DNA of 64,000 bases from GWE2-51-13 sp942492825 (GTDB taxonomy: Bacteria; Bacillota_I; Bacilli_A; Erysipelotrichales; Erysipelotrichaceae). Shown here in pieces: positions 58,607-64,000 of the stretch. Each line of letters starts with the position of its first letter. Within the stretch, counting starts at the first letter, position 1. Location of the stretch: the NCBI GenBank assembly GCA_942492825.1, contig OW818635.1:1860001-1924000 (forward strand), read 5' to 3'. The notes below the pieces were generated by a model. It was given only the letters and a program-made list of their open reading frames with translations, was not told the origin of the DNA and did not search any database. The position numbers and the translations under genes are program-made.

Positions 58607-58628
58607 CTATCCATGGAGGATCAAAAAC

Positions 58629-60203
58629 ATGTGCGGATTCCTATTTACCGAGGGAAACATCTCGGAGAAATCATTTCTTGAAGCCTTTGAACGCATCCAA
58701 CATCGAGGTCCCGACCAGAGTCGGGTCATGAAAGAGACGTGGGGGATTTTCGGCTTCCACCGGTTATCGATCATGGATACCAGCGAACACGGGATGCAAC
58801 CGTTCGATACGGAAGATGTCCGGATCGTATGTAACGGTGAGATCTATAACGAACAAAAGTTCAGAGAACGCTTTTCAAGCTATCCCTTTATTTCGGGAAG
58901 TGATTGCGAAACGCTCATTCCGCTCTACATCGCCGACGGAAGTGCGATGGCGGATGAATTGGACGCGGAATTCGCGTTTGTGCTGTTTGATAAACGAAGT
59001 GAAAAAGTAGTCGCTAGCCGCGACCCGATCGGGATTCGCCCGATGTTTTATGGAACGTTGAAAGAAAACGGGGGGATGGCGTTTGCTTCCGAAGCCAAAG
59101 CCTTACATACGTTATGTGACGACGTCCGTCCGTTTCCGCCGGGGTATCTTTACAACGATGGCGAATGGATCAAGTATAGTTCCTTGACGACTGTAACGGA
59201 AGTCTTGGAAGATATGGAAGTAATTCAATCCAAAATCCATGACGGACTGATTTCCGCCATTGAGAAACGACTGATGAGCGATGTGCCGATCGGCTATCTG
59301 TTAAGCGGAGGGTTGGACTCTTCCTTGGTTTGCGCGATTGCTCAAAAGCGGACAAAGAGACCAATCGATACCTTTGCGATCGGGATGGCGCATGACGCCA
59401 TCGATTTGAAATATGCCCGACAAGTCGCCGACTTTATCGGAAGTAATCATCACGAAATTACGATGACCATGGGCGATGTCCTGGAAGCCCTTAACGCGGT
59501 GATCTATCATCTTGAAACCTTCGACATCACGACGATCCGCGCCAGTTTGGGAATGTATCTGATTTGTCGATATATCAAAGAACATACGGATATCAAAGTC
59601 TTGTTAACCGGCGAAATCAGCGATGAACTTTTCGGATATAAATATACCGATTTCGCCCCATCCGGGGATGCGTTCCAAGCGGAAAGCATTAAACGGATTG
59701 AAGAACTGCATGTCTACGACGTGTTACGCGCTGATCGTTGTATCGCCGCTTGGTCGCTGGAAGCAAGGGTTCCGTTTGGGGACTTGGCTTTTGTGAAGGA
59801 TGTCCTTTCGATTCATCCCGCTTTGAAACTAAACACCTCCGGACATGGCAAGTATCTCTTACGCAAAGCGTTTGAAGTCGATCAATTGTTACCTGAATCG
59901 ATCTTGTGGCGTGAGAAAGCAGCTTTCAGCGATGCGGTCGGACATTCGATGGTGGATCAACTAAAGCGCTATGCGGAAACGTTGTATACCTTTGAGGATG
60001 TCATCGCTTGTCATCATCGCTATCCTTATTCGACTCCGCGCAGTCCGGAAGCGTTACTCTATCGCGACATCTTCGAACGCTTCTACCCCAACCGCCACAA
60101 GTTGATCCCCGGGTTTTGGATGCCCAACGCGCAGTGGCCGGGATGTGCGGTCGACGATCCCAGCGCACGTGTTCTTCGCAACTATGGTGACAGTGGAAAG
60201 TAG
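58629..60203 (+). CDS. asnB: Asparagine synthase (glutamine-hydrolysing)
   Basis: The protein has 524 residues. Cys2 of MCGFLF is the glutaminase nucleophile once Met is removed. The glutaminase domain shows QHRGPDQS, HRLSIMD, CNGEIYN and SDCETL. The synthetase domain has the ATP pyrophosphatase loop LLSGGLDSSLV (about residue 223), then GEISDELFGY and SLEARVPFGD. Ribosome binding site GGAGGA lies right behind the T-box terminator. Expression should rise when tRNA-Asn is uncharged. Together with asnA this cell has both ammonia- and glutamine-dependent routes. Confidence 0.93.
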   Translation: MCGFLFTEGNISEKSFLEAFERIQHRGPDQSRVMKETWGIFGFHRLSIMDTSEHGMQPFDTEDVRIVCNGEIYNEQKFRERFSSYPFISGSDCETLIPLYIADGSAMADELDAEFAFVLFDKRSEKVVASRDPIGIRPMFYGTLKENGGMAFASEAKALHTLCDDVRPFPPGYLYNDGEWIKYSSLTTVTEVLEDMEVIQSKIHDGLISAIEKRLMSDVPIGYLLSGGLDSSLVCAIAQKRTKRPIDTFAIGMAHDAIDLKYARQVADFIGSNHHEITMTMGDVLEALNAVIYHLETFDITTIRASLGMYLICRYIKEHTDIKVLLTGEISDELFGYKYTDFAPSGDAFQAESIKRIEELHVYDVLRADRCIAAWSLEARVPFGDLAFVKDVLSIHPALKLNTSGHGKYLLRKAFEVDQLLPESILWREKAAFSDAVGHSMVDQLKRYAETLYTFEDVIACHHRYPYSTPRSPEALLYRDIFERFYPNRHKLIPGFWMPNAQWPGCAVDDPSARVLRNYGDSGK

Positions 60204-60232
60204 TTGCGTAATTTTGACCGCATGCGTATAAT
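60204..60232 (+). promoter_or_regulatory. Promoter of the MBL/SWIM gene pair
   Basis: TTGCGT (60204-60209) starts immediately behind the asnB stop. TATAAT (60227-60232) follows 17 bases later. Confidence 0.8.
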
Positions 60233-60257
60233 AACCCCATACGAATCGAGGTCGCCC

Positions 60258-61064
60258 ATGTCATTTCACGTTTCCCAAGTGCTTCCCGGAATCTACCATA
60301 TCAAAGAAGAAGCCGTACACTTCGATTTGATTGTCGGGACGAAAAAGGCGCTGCTTTGGGATACCGGATATGGGATCCATGATCTTCTTCCGTTGCTTTC
60401 TTCACTGACGGATAAGGAATTGATCGTATGTAACTCCCATGGCCATATCGACCATGTCGGAGGGAATTATGCCTTTGACAAAGTCTATGCGCCGCTTCGC
60501 GCGTTGCCTGAGACCTTGATGATGACCTCAACCGAAGTCCGCATGGTCGCAATATCACGAATTTTGGCGAAGAACATCGCGCCGGATCGTGATTTTTCAA
60601 AGGTTGTATATACCGATCTCAACGAAAACACCGTCTTTGATTTGGGTGGAAGAACCGCAAGGTATCTTGCGATTCCCGGACACACTCGCCACGACATGGC
60701 CTTGTGGATCGAAGAAGACAAAACCTTGTTTACCGCCGATGCGGTGAACTACATGATGTGGCTCTATTTCAGTCCATCGATGAAACAATCGATCGTTGTC
60801 GATTCGTTACGGAAACTGGTTGCGTTGAAACCTGAACGGATCATCGCTTCCCATCGTCATACTCCCTTAAGCTTTGATTATCTAGAAAGTTTGACAGAGT
60901 GTATTGCCCATCTGCGTAAAAAAGATTTCACGCATCCGCATATCGAACCCAATGCCCGTATTAAAGGCAATTTGGTGGCTTACCATACCACGATCCAACA
61001 CAAGCGCGTAACGATCGCATTTCGCGATGACGCGTTTGATCTTGAAGAAAAGGAGGGGACATGA
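60258..61064 (+). CDS. MBL-fold metallohydrolase
   Basis: The protein has 268 residues, starting at ATG 60258 because the promoter covers all earlier in-frame starts. The zinc-binding motif is CNSHGHIDHVGG (HxHxDH), with further ligands in PGHTRHDMALW, LFTADAV and ASHRHTP. No signal peptide is seen, so it is cytoplasmic. It is a generic glyoxalase II/lactonase-like enzyme and the substrate is unknown. The stop overlaps the start of a small SWIM-like protein. Confidence 0.88.
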   Translation: MSFHVSQVLPGIYHIKEEAVHFDLIVGTKKALLWDTGYGIHDLLPLLSSLTDKELIVCNSHGHIDHVGGNYAFDKVYAPLRALPETLMMTSTEVRMVAISRILAKNIAPDRDFSKVVYTDLNENTVFDLGGRTARYLAIPGHTRHDMALWIEEDKTLFTADAVNYMMWLYFSPSMKQSIVVDSLRKLVALKPERIIASHRHTPLSFDYLESLTECIAHLRKKDFTHPHIEPNARIKGNLVAYHTTIQHKRVTIAFRDDAFDLEEKEGT

Positions 61065-61507
61065 AAACGATCACCCCGACATTACCGGAAGAACCGGCAA
61101 TCACCCAAAACGAATCGAAAAAGGCCGTGTCACCTCGGTTGATTTTCTCGAGCGACGTTGAACAAGTTTTCGCGTTTGAGAACGATATCTATGTACGCTT
61201 GTTGATCAGCGAAAGCCAATCCGTCGTCGAATCGACCTGCACCTGCGGAAAGAAACGGTGCGAACATCGTAAAGCAGCCTTAGCGAGTTTCTCCAGCGAA
61301 AGCGAACCGGTCGAATCGATGCAGGAAGAGGAATTCGACGAAGATGGCATCGGCGATTTATTGGAGAGGATGCAAGATTTGGAAACAGGACAACTGTTGA
61401 CGGTCTTGTTTGATACCTTGGCGATGCATCCCGAAGTCGCGGAGTATCTACTCGAAGTGTTACCGGTACAAGAAGAAGATGACGAAGAGGAGCCGCTATT
61501 CAGCTAG
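61061..61507 (+). CDS. Small acidic protein with a SWIM-like zinc motif
   Basis: The protein has 148 residues. The ATG overlaps the MBL gene stop (ATGA). A short motif CTCGKKRCEH (CxC-x4-CxH, residues ~65-75) resembles a SWIM zinc finger, followed by a helix KAALASF. The second half is strongly acidic (MQEEEFDEDGIGDLLERM; VQEEDDEEE at the end). SWIM motifs usually bind DNA or proteins and are often followed by helicase domains in larger proteins, which are absent here. Function is unknown. Confidence 0.7.
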   Translation: MKTITPTLPEEPAITQNESKKAVSPRLIFSSDVEQVFAFENDIYVRLLISESQSVVESTCTCGKKRCEHRKAALASFSSESEPVESMQEEEFDEDGIGDLLERMQDLETGQLLTVLFDTLAMHPEVAEYLLEVLPVQEEDDEEEPLFS

Positions 61508-61518
61508 GCTCCTTTTTT
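61488..61518 (+). terminator. Terminator after the SWIM-like gene
   Basis: GGAGCC and GGCTCC pair around a 12-base loop, followed by TTTTTT. Confidence 0.85.
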
Positions 61519-61534
61519 GTGCAACTCGACTAAC

Positions 61535-61564
61535 TTGTAAAAAAAAAACAAGTAGTATTATAAG
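61535..61564 (+). promoter_or_regulatory. Possible promoter of the 48-residue membrane protein
   Basis: TTGTAA (61535-61540) and TATAAG (61559-61564) with 18 bases between. The A-rich spacer lies in an ACTTGT/ACAAGT inverted repeat (61534-61552). Confidence 0.4.
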
Positions 61565-61602
61565 TTTAAGCAACTACCTTTGTGGGGAAAGAAAGGAGAC
61601 GT

Positions 61603-61749
61603 ATGACGAAGAAAGAGGAAATCAGTGAGTTTAAGAAGAAAGCCGATGCGTTTAATAAGGGCATCTATTCCGATTTGGCGAGTTTTAAAACAGGTCTTGT
61701 ATTGATTCTGATTGCCGCATCGATCATCCTGCTTTTTGTTTTCTTCTAA
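61603..61749 (+). CDS. 48-residue single-pass membrane protein
   Basis: A small gene with ribosome binding site AAAGGAGA, ATG at 61603 and TAA at 61747-61749. The first half is charged (MTKKEEISEFKKKADAF). The second is a single hydrophobic helix (FKTGLVLILIAASIILLFVFF). It lies between two terminators, so it is its own transcription unit, which makes it more likely to be real. No homologue is recognised by eye. Confidence 0.65.
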   Translation: MTKKEEISEFKKKADAFNKGIYSDLASFKTGLVLILIAASIILLFVFF

Positions 61750-61806
61750 ACAAATTGAACCAACGACATAATTGGATCATAAATCGAATCTACGTAGAAT
61801 GAATAG

Positions 61807-61835
61807 GGAGCCATACGTTGTGTTGGCTCCTTTTT
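61807..61835 (+). terminator. Terminator after the small membrane protein
   Basis: GGAGCCA and TGGCTCC pair around an 10-base loop, followed by TTTTT. The arms are almost the same as those of the terminator at 61488. Confidence 0.85.
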
Positions 61836-61850
61836 ACGTTCTTTGATGGC

Positions 61851-61879
61851 TTGTTGGAAGCGGTACAACGTGCTATTCT
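61851..61879 (+). promoter_or_regulatory. Promoter of the 240-residue membrane protein
   Basis: TTGTTG (61851-61856) and TATTCT (61874-61879) with 17 bases between. Confidence 0.5.
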
Positions 61880-61916
61880 AAATACAAGTGAAAACCAACC
61901 ATTGCGAGGTATCTAG

Positions 61917-62639
61917 ATGAAAGAAACCATCCTCGAACGATTACGGGAAACGCTTCAATCCGTCGGATTGATCGTCACCAATACCCCCGATGCGGATATA
62001 CAGGCGGAAGGGACGTTTTTGGATGCGACATGGACATCAGCAAAGAAACCGGTCGAATACAAGATCTTGGTCAGCGCGGATGTTCGTGACCAAAGTGTTT
62101 ATTTCTATGAAACGTTGGATGGTCAAAACGAAAACATCGCAAGCAAAAAAGTGAAGCGTATTGTCGCGAAACCTTTCGGAAGTACGGAAATCGTACGGAT
62201 GGAAATCGGAGACATCGCGAAGAAAATGCGGAGTGCCATCGATGAGGATGGATGGAAAGTCAAATCCGTCAATAACCCACAGAAAGTCGCGTATGCGCAG
62301 GGCGGCTTTGAGTTGGTAGAACCTCTCACCGACACGATAGAAATCGAAATACCGAAGTTTAAGATATCAAGCGAAAGTGAACCGTTTGAACCAATCACGA
62401 AAACATACTCGCAACGTACCGAGTTGCCTGTGTTCTATCTCGGGGAAATCGTTGTGTTCGTCTTGTTTGGTATGATTCTAAATACGCAAACCTACGGGTA
62501 CTTCATCGGACTCGCCGTTTGGTTGATCTTCCTACTTTTCAATCGAAAGTATCGTGAAGATATTCCATTGCGCGTCGTACTATGGATTTTATGTGGAGCT
62601 TTGCTTCTGTCGATCGCATATTTCACTCTAGCGCATTAA
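61917..62639 (+). CDS. Hypothetical membrane protein with cytosolic N-domain
   Basis: The protein has 240 residues, ATG at 61917 behind GCGAGGT. The N-terminal ~175 residues are soluble and mixed alpha/beta (VEYKILVSADVRDQSVYFYETLDG; IVRMEIGDIAKKMRSAIDEDGWKVKSV). Three hydrophobic segments follow (LGEIVVFVLFGMIL; YGYFIGLAVWLIFLLF; VVLWILCGALLLSIAYF). I do not recognise the family. It is a single gene between its own promoter and a converging mntP. Confidence 0.65.
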   Translation: MKETILERLRETLQSVGLIVTNTPDADIQAEGTFLDATWTSAKKPVEYKILVSADVRDQSVYFYETLDGQNENIASKKVKRIVAKPFGSTEIVRMEIGDIAKKMRSAIDEDGWKVKSVNNPQKVAYAQGGFELVEPLTDTIEIEIPKFKISSESEPFEPITKTYSQRTELPVFYLGEIVVFVLFGMILNTQTYGYFIGLAVWLIFLLFNRKYREDIPLRVVLWILCGALLLSIAYFTLAH

Positions 62640-62664
62640 AAAACGCCCGACAAGATCGGGCGTT
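62640..62664 (-). terminator. Terminator of mntP
   Basis: AACGCCCGA-(loop)-TCGGGCGTT. On the minus strand it is followed by a T-run. On the plus strand the run is poor. Confidence 0.8.
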
Positions 62665-62671
62665 ACATATT

Positions 62672-63232
62672 TCAAAGTAAATGGGTTAGTAAGATACGAG
62701 TGCCGATGAGGATCAATACCAATCCTCCGACGATTTCGGCTTTGTTTCCGATCAATGCGGCGCAACGCTTGCCGATCATCACACCGAAGGCGGACAAGAG
62801 GAAGGTCACCAAGGCGATCGTCAGGGAAGAAGGTACGATCGACACATTGAGAAACGCGAATCCGACACCAATCGCCAAAGCGTCGATCGAGGTCGCGATG
62901 GAGAAGTAGAACAAGTGTTTCCAATCGGATTCTTGATGAACTTCGCAACTTAGGTCGCTTGGTTTCAGTCCTTCATAGAACATTTTTCCACCGATCAACG
63001 CTAAGAGGGCAAAGGCGATCCAATGGTCGATCGAACTGATCGAAGCACCGGATGTTCTGCCTAAGGAATAACCGAGCCACGTCATGAAACCTTGGAAGAA
63101 ACCGAAAAACAAGCCGACGCGTAATGCGTAGCGAAGTTTGCTTTTGGATGCGCAGAGTCCGTTGACCAAGGCGACCGCAAAGGCGTCCATCGAAAGTCCG
63201 ATTGCGATCAAGAAGAGAGTGAGGGGTTCCAT
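62672..63232 (-). CDS. mntP: Manganese efflux pump MntP
   Basis: The membrane protein has 186 residues and six hydrophobic segments in two repeats. The family marks are LFLIAIGLSMDAFAVALVNG in the first helix and the mirrored FSIATSIDALAIGVGFAF in the fourth, each with a conserved Asp. It exports Mn2+ and protects from metal excess. Length matches the family. The 5' leader from the promoter to the ATG is only about 20 bases, so the yybP-ykoY manganese riboswitch often found before mntP is absent here. Confidence 0.93.
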   Translation of the reverse strand: MEPLTLFLIAIGLSMDAFAVALVNGLCASKSKLRYALRVGLFFGFFQGFMTWLGYSLGRTSGASISSIDHWIAFALLALIGGKMFYEGLKPSDLSCEVHQESDWKHLFYFSIATSIDALAIGVGFAFLNVSIVPSSLTIALVTFLLSAFGVMIGKRCAALIGNKAEIVGGLVLILIGTRILLTHLL

Positions 63233-63258
63233 GGCGACTCCTTTAGGTAACAGAATTC

Positions 63259-63287
63259 ATTTTAATAAGGATACAAGCGAATGTCAA
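63259..63287 (-). promoter_or_regulatory. Promoter of mntP
   Basis: On the minus strand TTGACA (63287-63282) and TAAAAT (63264-63259) with 17 bases between. Confidence 0.75.
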
Positions 63288-63324
63288 TCGTAGATACTGA
63301 AATCGACGATTGATATAATAGTCA

Positions 63325-63353
63325 TTGAGAAGTCATGTCAAGATAGGTAAAAT
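63325..63353 (+). promoter_or_regulatory. Promoter of manA
   Basis: TTGAGA (63325-63330) and TAAAAT (63348-63353) with 17 bases between. A TATAAT at 63314-63319 could be a second start. Confidence 0.55.
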
Positions 63354-63376
63354 GAAATCAGACAGGAGGAGGAATT

Positions 63377-64000
63377 ATGGCAATCTATAAAATCCGACCG
63401 ATCTTCAAACAAATGCTCTGGGGAGGCACGCGCTTACGTGATCATTTCCACTTCGATATTCCCTCGAATAACACCGGTGAAGCATGGGTGGTCAGTGCCC
63501 ATCCGGATGGCGACTGTGTTTTTGCGGAAGGTGAGTTCAAGGATCAAACCTTGTCCTCTGTGTATCACCAACATCGGGATCTTTTCGGACCCGGAAAAAA
63601 CACACGCTTTCCGTTGATGGTCAAGATCATCGATGCCCAACAAGATCTAAGCGTGCAGGTACATCCCGATGATGAGTATGCGATGAAATACGAGAACTCC
63701 TATGGAAAGACGGAAGCTTGGTATGTTTTGGATTGCTTGGAAGGGACCCGCATGATCGTCGGTCATGACGTAAATGACAAACAAGTCCTGCAACGTGCGA
63801 TCGAAAGCGGGAACTTAGAAAAGCATTTGATCAATTTCGAGATTCGTCCGGGACAGTTCGTCTATATTCCTGCCAAAACGATCCATGCGATCTGTGCCGG
63901 CAGCCTGATCTACGAGGTCCAACAAAACTCCAACGTTACGTATCGAGTATATGACTTCAATCGGAAAGACGCTTCGGGAAAATCACGCGAGTTGCATATC
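63377..64000 (+). CDS. manA: Mannose-6-phosphate isomerase, class I (5' part)
   Basis: The gene runs off the right edge (208 codons visible of about 310-320). The start is ATG 63377 behind AGGAGGAGGAA. Residues 5-20 (KIRPIFKQMLWGGTRL) are typical of the short Bacillota type. GEAWVVSAHPDGD, MVKIIDAQQDLSVQVHPDDEYA (zinc-binding Gln/His), KTEAWYVLD (Glu) and FVYIPAKTIHAI (His) complete the visible metal site. It interconverts mannose-6-P and fructose-6-P in the cytosol. Confidence 0.93.
   Translation, partial: MAIYKIRPIFKQMLWGGTRLRDHFHFDIPSNNTGEAWVVSAHPDGDCVFAEGEFKDQTLSSVYHQHRDLFGPGKNTRFPLMVKIIDAQQDLSVQVHPDDEYAMKYENSYGKTEAWYVLDCLEGTRMIVGHDVNDKQVLQRAIESGNLEKHLINFEIRPGQFVYIPAKTIHAICAGSLIYEVQQNSNVTYRVYDFNRKDASGKSRELHI

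Noticed and set aside
63233..63290. yybP-ykoY manganese riboswitch before mntP
   Set aside because: The promoter boxes are so near the start codon that no room remains for the riboswitch.

Overview
The window comes from a low-GC-type Gram-positive (Bacillota-like) bacterium. Evidence: strong AGGAGG-type ribosome binding sites, TTGACA/TATAAT promoters, a T-box leader, lipoprotein signal peptides, BglG-type PTS regulators, split transketolase and MntP. TGA is used as an ordinary stop (for example at 4014-4016 and 27145-27147), so this is the standard code and not the Mycoplasma code. Base composition is moderate for the group, with AT-rich islands around the Rhs tips. The gene content (Ula PTS, AlsE/AlsK, KorAB, AsnA, many GGDEF/EAL proteins) would fit an environmental relative of Erysipelotrichia or Mollicutes. 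That placement is a guess.

Layout. 1-5020: an Rhs polymorphic-toxin locus with a main gene (partial, entering from the left), a duplicated core carrying a second toxin tip, and one putative immunity gene after each tip. 5424-13267: a LacI-regulated sugar operon (lacI, rbsK, rbsD, three ABC transporter genes, a fused allulose-6-P epimerase/allose kinase, rpiB) that can convert ribose and D-allose to central intermediates. 13266-15420: a bacterioferritin, a membrane GGDEF-like protein with a broken signature, and a HesB-like protein. 15451-22727: an ascorbate-type (Ula) PTS cluster with its PRD activator, a HAD phosphatase and a two-subunit transketolase. 22724-34009: small stress, redox and transport modules (DUF1287 protein, REP-type transposase, TrxR plus double-thioredoxin protein, DUF134/NifX-like regulator with a two-part permease, orphan lactose-type EIIA, ABC-F ATPase, DsbA/FrnE protein, GH3 beta-glucosidase, FUSC-like membrane protein). 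34110-36737: a leader peptide and RNA switch in front of an MgtE-N/CBS protein and an atypical NRAMP transporter. 37035-46333: two membrane diguanylate cyclases, a YdeI-like protein, KorAB, and a histidine kinase paired with an HD-GYP response regulator. 46340-56842: asnA, proC, a GNAT acetyltransferase, a rhodanese lipoprotein, EIIB plus AEC transporter, a solute-binding lipoprotein and a tandem pair of GGDEF-EAL proteins. 56850-64000: a sugar isomerase-like gene with its operator, a zinc-ribbon protein, a T-box-controlled asparagine synthetase, an MBL-fold hydrolase with a SWIM-like protein, two small membrane proteins, mntP and the start of manA.

Themes. Cyclic-di-GMP signalling is heavy: six proteins have GGDEF, EAL or HD-GYP domains, and two of these have visibly damaged signatures. 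Sugar uptake is broad (ABC, Ula PTS, PTS fragments, GH3). Divalent metal handling appears three times: the MgtE-N/NRAMP pair, MntP, and the DUF134/permease unit. The most unusual element I see is the 5' leader at 34110-34233. It encodes a 29-residue basic peptide overlapping one arm of a GC-rich helix that competes with a hairpin hiding the ribosome binding site of the MgtE-N/CBS gene, which is co-transcribed with an NRAMP-family transporter whose metal-site motifs are changed.
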